Positions 56,460-64,000 of a stretch of DNA of 64,000 nt are shown one piece after another. Position 1 is the first letter of the stretch, and each line of letters begins with the position of its first letter. The notes beneath the pieces are model-generated. The model was not told where the DNA came from and did not search any database. It saw nothing but the letters and a program-made list of their open reading frames with translations. This DNA comes from Chitinophaga sp. MM2321 (lineage in GTDB: Bacteria > Bacteroidota > Bacteroidia > Chitinophagales > Chitinophagaceae): NCBI RefSeq assembly GCF_964033635.1, contig NZ_OZ035533.1, positions 4,526,001 to 4,590,000 on the forward strand. The letters are read 5' to 3'. The position numbers were made by a program, and so were the translations under genes.

Positions 56460-57545
56460 TCAACTGCAAGGCTTACCGGAAATATATACCCGGTTGCCAC
56501 TGATCTTATAAGTGGCATTAACTGCCGCACAGATGATCTTTAGTTTATCTTCAAATGATTCGTGGGTGATAGTAGTGGTAACCAGGCATTTCCCGAAAGT
56601 AGCTTCATCGGCAATAATCTTAACACTATAGGCCATCTCCAGGGACTTAAAAATCTCCTTCACAGGCGTATCTTCAAAAGCAAAATCCATGATCTGTGCC
56701 GGGGGCTGCACATGTTGCTCTTCTTCTACATTCATGGAATCAGTTACAAAAACCGCTGTATGCGGGTTAAAACGGATCTTGTGATTGGGCGTCACCACAT
56801 ATCCGTGATGACCGGCGTCTGCCAGGTTATACACGGAGATTTTACCTGTTTTCACCATCACAGTAAGGTTACCATCTTTATCTTCTTTTACGTTAAAACT
56901 GGTACCCAGCACACGGATGGCAACCTTCGGGGTATATACAAAGAAAGGCCGCTGTGCATCTTTGGCAATATTAAAAAAAGCGTCTCCCTTCAGATATACT
57001 TCTCTTTGGGGACGCTGTAAAAACGTTTCATGATGAATGGAAGCACCTGACTGCAACACCACGGTTGATCCATCCGTTAAATAGGCCACCTGGTTATCCG
57101 TTGTTTTATTCGTGCGGATTACCTCACCATTTATCTCCTGGCTGTCTATCTGTACAACAGCAGGTTTATTTTTGTTATTATTATTAATGAAGACAGATAC
57201 CAGCACGATACCCCCTGCTATAGCAGCAGCAACGCTCATCCATCTGTAAGGAATCCTCCTTCTTACCGGTGTCAGTAATACATGGGAGGTTGATTGTTCC
57301 GTTGCTATTCCCTGATCAATGGCCGCATAAATTTCTTCCGGTAAAGCAGGATCTATACCCGGTTGCGGCAGGTCCCGCATGGATATAACGATCTCCCTGG
57401 CTTTCATCAGGGAATCTATGTGATGCGGATGTTCTGCCATCCAATGCTCCCAGTAAGCGATATTGGTGGTATCAGGGTCTAGTACCCATTGAATAAAACG
57501 GTCGTCCCGGATAAATTCCCAGGTCTCTTCGTTCAGATGCTCCAT
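56460..57545 (-). CDS. FecR-family anti-sigma factor
   Basis: 361 residues. The cytoplasmic part spans 1-100 (EEIYAAIDQGIATEQ), a membrane helix about 102-120 (WMSVAAAIAGGIVLVSVFI), the FecR domain about 145-260 (VAYLTDGSTVVLQSGASI, KGDAFFNIAKDAQRPF, RVLGTSFNVKED) and a DUF4974-like C-terminal part (FEDTPVKEIFKSLEMAYSVK) that would meet the STN domain of the neighbouring SusC. It follows the sigma gene by 93 bases. Confidence 0.94.
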   Translation of the reverse strand: MEHLNEETWEFIRDDRFIQWVLDPDTTNIAYWEHWMAEHPHHIDSLMKAREIVISMRDLPQPGIDPALPEEIYAAIDQGIATEQSTSHVLLTPVRRRIPYRWMSVAAAIAGGIVLVSVFINNNNKNKPAVVQIDSQEINGEVIRTNKTTDNQVAYLTDGSTVVLQSGASIHHETFLQRPQREVYLKGDAFFNIAKDAQRPFFVYTPKVAIRVLGTSFNVKEDKDGNLTVMVKTGKISVYNLADAGHHGYVVTPNHKIRFNPHTAVFVTDSMNVEEEQHVQPPAQIMDFAFEDTPVKEIFKSLEMAYSVKIIADEATFGKCLVTTTITHESFEDKLKIICAAVNATYKISGNRVYISGKPCS

Positions 57546-57589
57546 GCGATGAATTTAAACAGACAATAACATGTCCTTCATTCATATGT

Positions 57590-57616
57590 GACAGCATCTT
57601 CCATTTTATACTCAAA
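57590..57616 (-). promoter_or_regulatory. Weak copy of the ECF-type motif in the second sigma-FecR gap
   Basis: Minus strand TTTGAGTAT, 14 bases, TGTC. Compared with the two strong copies it has A for one G, one extra spacer base and no C after TGTC. Its position between sigma and FecR genes is the same as at 30365-30393, which favours a family of ECF promoters with different specificities. Confidence 0.3.
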
Positions 57617-57638
57617 AAAAAGAAAGTTTTTTCCCGGC

Positions 57639-58298
57639 CTATAAAAAAATGTGGAAAGTTTCCAGCAGGCGCACGGCAAAAGAAGAACTTTGCAGGGTTT
57701 CTTTAATACGTCCCAGCGCGCTGTAGAGGAGGTTGCTGACAGACTGGTATTTCATATGCATCAACTCAGCAATCTGGGCATTGGTAAAGCCCATATAAAA
57801 ACGAAGGGTAATAATTTCCTGTTGACGACGGGATAATTTTTTGATGGCCTGATCCAGCAGTATGCTGCGGGAGGTATTGATTTCCGCGTCGATCATATGT
57901 TCTTCAACAGTACGCTCCTGTTCCCCGGGGTAACTGTCATGCAGGTATTTATTCTTTTTGTCGGTGGCAGCGCGGTACTGATAGTTGGCGCGGATTAGTT
58001 TGTACTTCAGGCTTTTGCACAGATAGAACCGGATACATACTTCGTCTGCAATGGTAGTACGGCTATTCCATAACTCCACAAACAGGTCCTGTATAATATC
58101 TTTTAACTTCCCGCGATCATCACAAAAGCGGAAACCATATTGAAGCAGGTATAGCGTATATTCCCGGTAAATAAGCGAAAATGCTGCCTTATCTCCCGTT
58201 TTGAATCGCTTCCATAAAGCATCTTCATCGAAAATATCGTCCTTTACTGTGCGCATTCGTAGATCATTTACGGCACTTCTGACTTTGGCTGATTGCAT
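57639..58298 (-). CDS. RNA polymerase ECF sigma factor (FecI-like)
   Basis: 219 residues. Region 2 is around 45-95 (YGFRFCDDRGKLKDIIQDLFVELWNSR), region 4 around 150-205 (LSRRQQEIITLRFYMGFTNAQIAELMHMKYQSVSNLLYSAL). The spacing and length fit the FecR-linked Bacteroidota ECF group. It controls, by inference, the FecR/SusC/SusD genes downstream. Divergent from the molybdenum enzyme operon, with 151 bases between. Confidence 0.94.
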   Translation of the reverse strand: MQSAKVRSAVNDLRMRTVKDDIFDEDALWKRFKTGDKAAFSLIYREYTLYLLQYGFRFCDDRGKLKDIIQDLFVELWNSRTTIADEVCIRFYLCKSLKYKLIRANYQYRAATDKKNKYLHDSYPGEQERTVEEHMIDAEINTSRSILLDQAIKKLSRRQQEIITLRFYMGFTNAQIAELMHMKYQSVSNLLYSALGRIKETLQSSSFAVRLLETFHIFL

Positions 58299-58449
58299 TT
58301 AACTAAAACGTTAAACCACAGGAAAAGTAGATATTTTTTCGAAACCTGACAAATATGATTGTTGAAATGACGGATCACCCCGCCCATAAAGACAATTTGC
58401 AGTTCTCTCAAAAAAATGATACCTTTTTAATGAATTAAATCTTGTGTAA

Positions 58450-59076
58450 ATGCCACATGCACAAAATGACCAACACCCAAAGGGCAAACACGCAGCCAGG
58501 CGTGATTTCCTCAAGCAGTCATCCGCTATAATGGCGTTGGCGCTTGCTCCTCCACTGGTAATGAAAGCCGCTGAAAATGACGAAGCCATCGCTGGTATTT
58601 TTGAAAAGATACCGGTAAGCATGGACATCAACGGCAAAGCCTATCATTTATCATTGGAGCCAAGAGTTACCCTGCTGGATCTGCTACGTGAACAACTGGC
58701 GCTTACCGGCACTAAAAAAGGCTGTGATCACGGGCAGTGTGGCGCCTGTACCGTACATGTAAACGGACAACGTATCAATGCCTGTCTTACCCTGGCGGTG
58801 ATGCAGGAAGGCAAAAAAATCACCACAATAGAAGGGCTTGCCAATGGTAACACCCTCCATCCGGTGCAGGAAGCATTCATTAAACACGATGGCTTTCAGT
58901 GCGGTTACTGCACGCCCGGACAAATCATGTCTGCCGTAGCCTGTCTGCGCGAAGGCCATGCCGGCTCACCCGGCGAAATCCGCGAATTCATGAGCGGCAA
59001 CATCTGCCGCTGCGGTGCATACGATAATATTGTAGCTGCCATCACAGCAATAAAACAGGGGGGACAAAAAGTATGA
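58450..59076 (+). CDS. 2Fe-2S subunit of periplasmic aldehyde oxidoreductase (PaoA/YagT-like)
   Basis: 208 residues. The N-terminus has a twin-arginine signal (ARRDFLKQSSAIMALALAPP), so the folded complex is exported. The ferredoxin-like 2Fe-2S cluster is held by C92, C97, C100 and C112; the second, helical-domain cluster by C151, C154, C186 and C188 (CGYCTPGQ, CRCGAY). These are the two clusters of xanthine oxidase-family enzymes. It passes electrons between the molybdenum and FAD subunits. First gene of the operon; its stop overlaps the next ATG by four bases. Confidence 0.95.
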   Translation: MPHAQNDQHPKGKHAARRDFLKQSSAIMALALAPPLVMKAAENDEAIAGIFEKIPVSMDINGKAYHLSLEPRVTLLDLLREQLALTGTKKGCDHGQCGACTVHVNGQRINACLTLAVMQEGKKITTIEGLANGNTLHPVQEAFIKHDGFQCGYCTPGQIMSAVACLREGHAGSPGEIREFMSGNICRCGAYDNIVAAITAIKQGGQKV

Positions 59077-60053
59077 ACCAGTTTACCTACACGCGGCCTG
59101 CCACCCTGAAAGCCGCCATAGACGCCGTGGCAAAAAACAAGGATGCCCGCTTCATCGCAGGCGGCACCAACCTGCTGGACCTCATGAAAAACGGGGTGAT
59201 GACACCGGAAAAACTGGTGGACATCAACCGGTTACCACTCAGGGAACTGCAATTCAGTAATAACATCCTGCATATAGGCGCCCTGGCGCTCAACAGCGAC
59301 GTAGCAGCGCATGAAGTAGTGAAAGCAAAGTTCCCACTGCTCTCTCAGGCATTACTGGCAGGCGCTTCACAGCAACTGCGCAATATGGCTACGGTAGGCG
59401 GCAATATGATGCAGCGCACCCGCTGCACCTATTTCTATGATACCACCATGCCCTGCAACAAACGTAAGCCAGGTAGCGGCTGCGGTGCTCTCGGCGGCAT
59501 CAACCGTATGCATGCCATCTTCGGCGCCAGCGATCAATGCATTGCTGTACATCCCAGCGATATGTGCGTAGCACTCACCGCACTGGATGCTACGGTACTG
59601 GTAGCCAGTCCAAAAGGCAACCGCCGTATCCCTGCTGCCGATTTCCACCGGCTGCCGGGCAATACGCCTGAAAAAGATAACAACCTGGTTAAAGGCGATC
59701 TGATCACCGGCGTGGAAATTCCGGCCAGCCCCTTTACCAGTAATGTATACTACCTGAAAGTACGTGACCGCGCTTCCTATGCGTTTGCACTGGTATCCGT
59801 AGCCGCTGCCCTGGACATTAGTAACAACACTATCCGGGATATCAGGCTCGTGATGGGCGGCGTAGCGGCAAAACCGTGGCGGCTCGCCGAAGCAGAAAAA
59901 GCACTCATAGGCAAAGCGCCTACCGAAGAAAATTTTCGTTCAGCCGCCAACGTTGCATTGCAATCTGCAAAAACATATCAGTACAATGCCTTCAAAATAC
60001 CATTGGCGCAAAACAGCATTGTTACCGCATTACAAAAAGCAGCCGCCATATGA
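59073..60053 (+). CDS. FAD-binding subunit of aldehyde oxidoreductase (PaoB/YagS-like)
   Basis: 326 residues. FAD-binding motifs ARFIAGGTNLLDLM and QLRNMATVGGNMMQ. A loop with C118, C128, C137 and C156 (RCTYFYDTTMPCNKRKPGSGC) matches the extra cluster-binding loop of PaoB/YagS, which holds a 4Fe-4S cluster; most other members of this FAD family lack it. It has no signal of its own and would travel with the Tat-bearing subunit. Four-base overlaps on both sides show translational coupling. Confidence 0.94.
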   Translation: MNQFTYTRPATLKAAIDAVAKNKDARFIAGGTNLLDLMKNGVMTPEKLVDINRLPLRELQFSNNILHIGALALNSDVAAHEVVKAKFPLLSQALLAGASQQLRNMATVGGNMMQRTRCTYFYDTTMPCNKRKPGSGCGALGGINRMHAIFGASDQCIAVHPSDMCVALTALDATVLVASPKGNRRIPAADFHRLPGNTPEKDNNLVKGDLITGVEIPASPFTSNVYYLKVRDRASYAFALVSVAAALDISNNTIRDIRLVMGGVAAKPWRLAEAEKALIGKAPTEENFRSAANVALQSAKTYQYNAFKIPLAQNSIVTALQKAAAI

Positions 60054-62290
60054 AAAAGCCATCAGTAGGACAATCCATGGACCGGGTAGACGGCCGCCTG
60101 AAAGTAACCGGCGGCGCCAGGTACTTTGCCGACCACCAGCTGGAAGGCATGTTGTACGCGGCGCTCGTGTGCAGCCCTGTTAGTTGTGGCCGCATTAAAA
60201 GCATAGATGCACAGAAAGCCCTGCGCGCACCCGGTGTGGTAGACGTGGTATCCCACCTCAATGCACCGCCGGTACCAGGTTATAAAGAAGAAAATAAAAA
60301 CCCTAAACAAGGGCTCAAAATATTCAGCGATGACCGCATCTATTCAAATGGCCAGCCTGTCGCCGTTGTAGTGGCCGACACCCTGGAACGCGCCGTATAT
60401 GCAGCCTCGCTGGTAGATGTGTTATACAGCCAGGAAGTACATCATACAGAAATGTCCGCTAACATGGACAAGGCCTTCCAGAACAATGGTATGAAAGATT
60501 ATCTCCGTGGCGAAGCGGATGCCTGGAAAAAAGCGGCAGTAACTGTAGATGAAACCTACACCATTCCTCTGGAGGTACATAATCCCATGGAACTTGCCGG
60601 TATCATCGCACACTGGGAAACACCGGATAAACTTACGCTCTACGCAAAAACACAAGGCGTAAAAAGTGTACAGCAAACCATAAAAAGTCTCTTCCACATA
60701 CCCGAACAAAATATCACCGTGCATTCACAATTTGTGGGAGGCGCCTTTGGTATGGGGCTGCGGGTATGGCCCCTGGAAGTAGCCACCATACTGGCTGCGA
60801 AGAAGATACGCAAACCGGTGAAACTGGTGATTACCCGGGAGGAAATGTTTACACTCGTAGGCTACAGACCCAATGCTGTACAGCAGGTAAGTATCGGCGC
60901 TACCGCAGATGGTAAGCTTACCGGCATCGCACACGAAGCAGTAGCCATCACGTCTCCTTACGAAGATTTTACAGAAGGCATTGTGGCCATGAGTAAATTC
61001 ATGTACGCCTGTCCCAACGTATATACAAAATACCAGCTGGTACCGCTCAACATGAGCACACCGGTATGGATGCGCGGCCCCGGTGAAGCCACCGGCGCTT
61101 TCGCACTGGAATCGGCGATAGACGAACTCGCCTACAAGCTAAAACTGGATCCATTGGCATTCCGTATCCTCAATCATGCGGATACCGATCCGGAAAAAGA
61201 TCTTCCTTTCTCCAGTAAATACCTGAAAGAGGCTTACCAGATGGGCGCTGAAAAGATTGGCTGGTTTCAACGCAATCCCGAACCGCGTTCTATGAAGGAA
61301 GATGATATGCTGGTAGGCTATGGTATGAGCAGCGGTACTTTCGGCGCCTATCGCGGCAAAGCCACTGCTGCCGGTACGCTCAAAGCAGACGGCACATTCG
61401 TGTTACAAAGTGCGGCCAGCGATATTGGTCCGGGTACCGCCACCGCGATGGTGCAGATTGCCGCTGATGCTACCGGTATCGACCCTACGAAAATAACATT
61501 CATGCTCGGTGAATCATCCTACCCGGATGCTCCCAAACAAGGCGGCTCCTCTACCGTGTCTACAGTTGGCAGTGCTGTCAACGATGTATGTAAAGCATTG
61601 CAGCAACAACTGGGTGAACTGGCTATCGCAAAGCTGCCTGCATTTAAAAATGCAACAGCAGCAGATCTTGTTTATGAAGATGGACAACTTTCCCTGGCTG
61701 CAGACCGCTCCGTAAAAATTGCCTATCACGAAATATTGCAACAGCAGCAACTGCCCGAATTGCGGGTCACCGCTACTTCACAGAGTGGCGAGGAAAGAAA
61801 GAAATACTCCATGTATTCTTTCTCTGTGCATTTTGCCAAAGTACATGTGCATCCTGCTACGGGTGTAGTCCGGATAGTACACGTAGTGAGCGTAGCAGAT
61901 TCTGGCACCATCGTCAACAGCAAAACCGCTGCCAGTCAGATGATAGGCGGCGTAGTAGGCGGCATTGGTATGGCACTTACGGAAGAGGCTATCATAGATC
62001 ATCGTTTCGGCCGTTTTGTGAATCATAATTATGCCGACTATCATGTACCCGTAAACGCGGATACACCACCTACTGATGTGCTTTTCATCAATAAAAAAGA
62101 TCCGTATATCAACCCTATGGGCGCCAAAGGCATGGGGGAAATAGCACTGATCGGCTTTGCAGCCGCCGTTGCCAATGCAGTATACCATGCTACCGGTAAA
62201 CGCGTACGCGACCTGCCCATTACACCGGATAAAGTAATGGAAGTAAAGAATGATATACAATCGAAGTTAGAAAATAAGCTGTCGGTATGA
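60050..62290 (+). CDS. Molybdopterin-binding subunit of aldehyde oxidoreductase (PaoC/YagR-like)
   Basis: 746 residues from the ATG at 60050, which overlaps the previous stop; the longer open frame upstream is not part of the protein. Molybdenum cofactor motifs: QFVGGAFGMGLR, MRGPGEATGAFALES, GGSSTVSTVGSAV. The catalytic Glu is E697 in MGAKGMGEIAL. It hydroxylates aldehydes, or possibly N-heterocycles, at the molybdenum centre. Length and subunit order fit the PaoABC type rather than three-domain xanthine dehydrogenase. Confidence 0.95.
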   Translation: MKKPSVGQSMDRVDGRLKVTGGARYFADHQLEGMLYAALVCSPVSCGRIKSIDAQKALRAPGVVDVVSHLNAPPVPGYKEENKNPKQGLKIFSDDRIYSNGQPVAVVVADTLERAVYAASLVDVLYSQEVHHTEMSANMDKAFQNNGMKDYLRGEADAWKKAAVTVDETYTIPLEVHNPMELAGIIAHWETPDKLTLYAKTQGVKSVQQTIKSLFHIPEQNITVHSQFVGGAFGMGLRVWPLEVATILAAKKIRKPVKLVITREEMFTLVGYRPNAVQQVSIGATADGKLTGIAHEAVAITSPYEDFTEGIVAMSKFMYACPNVYTKYQLVPLNMSTPVWMRGPGEATGAFALESAIDELAYKLKLDPLAFRILNHADTDPEKDLPFSSKYLKEAYQMGAEKIGWFQRNPEPRSMKEDDMLVGYGMSSGTFGAYRGKATAAGTLKADGTFVLQSAASDIGPGTATAMVQIAADATGIDPTKITFMLGESSYPDAPKQGGSSTVSTVGSAVNDVCKALQQQLGELAIAKLPAFKNATAADLVYEDGQLSLAADRSVKIAYHEILQQQQLPELRVTATSQSGEERKKYSMYSFSVHFAKVHVHPATGVVRIVHVVSVADSGTIVNSKTAASQMIGGVVGGIGMALTEEAIIDHRFGRFVNHNYADYHVPVNADTPPTDVLFINKKDPYINPMGAKGMGEIALIGFAAAVANAVYHATGKRVRDLPITPDKVMEVKNDIQSKLENKLSV

Positions 62291-63450
62291 ACGAACCTGG
62301 AGATATTGTGAAAGCATATCATGCTGCCTGCCGCGAAGGACTAAGAACCGCACTGGCAACAGTGGTACATGTGGAAGGTTCCGCCTATCGCCAACCCGGT
62401 GCGCGCATGCTCGTAACAGAAAACGGCGCACTCACCGGCGCTATCAGCGGCGGCTGTCTTGAAGGAGATGCCCTCCGTAAAGCACAACTGGTTATATTGC
62501 AACAGCAACCCATGCTGGTCACCTACGATACTACCGATGAAGATGACGCCAAACTGGGCGTAGGACTGGGTTGCAACGGTGTCATACACATCCTGCTGGA
62601 GCCACTGCCAGGCAATGATGATAACCAGCTACTGCACCCTGTTGCGCTGCTGGAACAAGTTGTCACTTCCCGGCAAAGCGCCGTACTGGTCACCTTGTTT
62701 TCATTGCACAACAGGAAAGCCCCCCAACCAGGCACCTGCCTGTTACTGACAGGTGACGGACAACTCCGGCACAGCATAACAAATGATGCGCTGCAAACGG
62801 CCGTCATTACCCATGCACAGCAGGCGATGCAAACACAAAGATCACTCGTCACCACTTATGTTTCCGCACAGGAAAATATAACAGCCCTCGCTGCCTGGTT
62901 ACCACCTGTTCCTCACCTGTTGATTGCAGGCGCCGGCAACGATGCGATGCCATTGGTAAAGATGGCATACCTCCTCGGATGGCATACCACCGTGGTAGAC
63001 GGTCGTCCCGCCTACGCCACCAAAGCCCGCTTCCCGGAAGCGACCCATATTGTAGTAGCCAAACCGGAACAGGTGCTTTCCCGCGTAACGGTAGATGCAC
63101 ACACCGCTGTGATACTGATGACGCACAACTACAACTACGACCTCGCTTTATTAATAGCACTGCTGCCGCTTTCCCTGCCTTACACCGGTATGCTGGGCCC
63201 TGCTAAAAAACGCCGGCGCATGCTGGAAGAATTAAATGAGAAAGGTGTCCAGTTATCAGACATACAACGGGAACGACTATACGGTCCTGCGGGGCTTGAC
63301 ATAGGCGCGGAAACCACTGCAGAAATTGCGTTGTCTATCATCAGTGAAATTAAAGCTGTTTTGTCGGCTGCCGCCGGCATCTCCCTCCGGGAGAAGAAAA
63401 CCGCGATCCACTCCCGTGCGCAACAGATCATCACCCAACAACAAATCTGA
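62287..63450 (+). CDS. XdhC/CoxI-family molybdenum cofactor insertion protein
   Basis: 387 residues. The N-terminal XdhC_CoxI domain (LATVVHVEGSAYRQPGARMLV, GAISGGCLEGDAL) is followed by a Rossmann-like XdhC_C domain from about 215 (HLLIAGAGNDAMPLVKMAYLLGW, AVILMTHNYNYDLALL). These proteins receive the cofactor, arrange its sulfuration and protect it until transfer to the apoenzyme (PaoD or XdhC role). Starts within the last codon of the molybdenum subunit gene (4-base overlap). Confidence 0.93.
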   Translation: MNEPGDIVKAYHAACREGLRTALATVVHVEGSAYRQPGARMLVTENGALTGAISGGCLEGDALRKAQLVILQQQPMLVTYDTTDEDDAKLGVGLGCNGVIHILLEPLPGNDDNQLLHPVALLEQVVTSRQSAVLVTLFSLHNRKAPQPGTCLLLTGDGQLRHSITNDALQTAVITHAQQAMQTQRSLVTTYVSAQENITALAAWLPPVPHLLIAGAGNDAMPLVKMAYLLGWHTTVVDGRPAYATKARFPEATHIVVAKPEQVLSRVTVDAHTAVILMTHNYNYDLALLIALLPLSLPYTGMLGPAKKRRRMLEELNEKGVQLSDIQRERLYGPAGLDIGAETTAEIALSIISEIKAVLSAAAGISLREKKTAIHSRAQQIITQQQI

Positions 63451-64000
63451 TGAAAAATAACACCGGCGCCATCATCCTTGCAGCTGGCGCATCACAGCGC
63501 ATGGGCACTCCCAAACAGCAGCTTGTATTTGAAAATAAAACGCTGCTTCAACGGGTAGTGCATACCGCGCTGGAAACAGGCTGCTCCCCTGTTATAGTGG
63601 TATTAGGCGCCTTCGCCACAGACATCCGGTCAGACCTGCCCACCACCGGTGTCACCATCGTCATCAATGATCATTGGGAAACAGGGATGGCAGGTTCTAT
63701 TCATACCGGCATACAGGCAATGCTTCGTATATCCCACACCGTTAATAACACATTCCTCCTGCTTTGCGATCAACCTTTTATCAGTTCCACCCTCTTACAT
63801 GAAATGATGACTACTCAAACCGCCACCGGCAAAAAAATAATCGCCTGTGCTTACAATAACACCATCGGCACCCCTGTATTATTCGATTCATCCTTCTTCC
63901 CACAGCTACTCCAGTTAACCGGTCAGGAAGGCGCAAAAAAAATATTGCTGCAACATCCCGCTGATGTAGTCACAATCCCTTTCGCACAGGGCGCCCTGGA
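63450..64000 (+). CDS. mocA: MocA-like molybdenum cofactor cytidylyltransferase (cut by window edge)
   Basis: About 183 residues visible. Starts in the last base of the XdhC stop (TGATG). MKNNTGAIILAAGASQRMG and PKQQLVFENKTLLQRV are the NTP-transferase nucleotide-binding motif, and LLLCDQPFISSTLL holds the metal-binding Asp. The usual length is about 195-200 residues, so only a short C-terminal part is missing. It adds CMP to the molybdopterin cofactor, which fits a PaoABC enzyme using the cytosine dinucleotide form. A MobA-like GTP enzyme is the less likely alternative. Confidence 0.9.
   Translation, partial: MKNNTGAIILAAGASQRMGTPKQQLVFENKTLLQRVVHTALETGCSPVIVVLGAFATDIRSDLPTTGVTIVINDHWETGMAGSIHTGIQAMLRISHTVNNTFLLLCDQPFISSTLLHEMMTTQTATGKKIIACAYNNTIGTPVLFDSSFFPQLLQLTGQEGAKKILLQHPADVVTIPFAQGAL

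Noticed and set aside
59876..60049. N-terminal 58-codon extension of the molybdenum subunit
   Set aside because: It overlaps the FAD subunit gene in another frame. The ATG at 60050 gives the standard family N-terminus and a 4-base overlap typical of this operon.

Overview
The window looks like chromosome of a Bacteroidota bacterium, most probably a Chitinophagaceae member such as Chitinophaga. The reasons are four SusC/SusD pairs, two ECF-sigma/FecR modules, Bacteroidota-type promoters (TAnnTTTG at -7, best example at 35671-35701), many lipoprotein signals followed by K/N-rich residues, and moderate GC. The genus is inferred from gene content and protein style, not from a marker gene. I saw no rRNA, tRNA, CRISPR array, insertion sequence or phage gene.

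Layout. 1-2252 (minus): the N-terminal part of a CzcA/CusA-type RND metal pump, cut by the left edge, preceded by a small secreted protein. 2506-4635 (minus): large-subunit catalase KatE. 4786-21607 (minus): ten tightly packed genes, read from right to left as SusC, SusD, FAS1 lipoprotein, DUF5007-like lipoprotein, a second SusC and SusD, a second FAS1 lipoprotein, a delta-60-repeat (probable beta-propeller) lipoprotein, and two tandem alkaline-phosphatase-fold/LamG lipoproteins. It holds no glycoside hydrolase. 21861-24257: a FtsX-like permease. 24405-30971 (minus): ECF sigma, FecR, STN-type SusC and SusD. 31140-34533 (plus): pirin, then a cytoplasmic PAS histidine kinase and a receiver-Crp fusion regulator. 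34548-37257 (minus): two unknown genes and a GT39-like membrane glycosyltransferase. 37431-40919 (plus): Ca2+-type P-ATPase and a 2-hydroxyacid dehydrogenase. 40931-43954 (minus): a large PQQ-like/HEAT/cytochrome c lipoprotein. 44258-48283: a small acidic protein, then (minus) GH30 glucosidase, YheT-like hydrolase and signal peptidase I. 48504-50782 (plus): sugar isomerase-like protein and a TPR protein. 50896-58298 (minus): a second ECF sigma, FecR, STN-SusC, SusD set. 58450-64000 (plus): a PaoABC-like periplasmic molybdenum aldehyde oxidoreductase with XdhC and a MocA-like cytidylyltransferase, the last cut by the right edge.

How it works together. Most of the window is outer-membrane uptake. 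Two systems (24405-30971 and 50896-58298) carry the full sigma/FecR/STN-SusC signalling chain, so substrate binding at the outer membrane should switch on their own genes. The ten-gene operon has no sigma/FecR of its own and its SusC proteins lack STN domains, yet a 29-base motif found between the first sigma and its FecR gene (30365-30393) recurs with the same spacing upstream of this operon (21792-21820). I infer possible control in trans.

The most novel items are the hydrolase-free double SusCD operon with apparently degenerate phosphatase-fold proteins, the shared ECF-like motif, and two related long palindromes (44467-44602 and 50772-50895) that each sit exactly between convergent genes.
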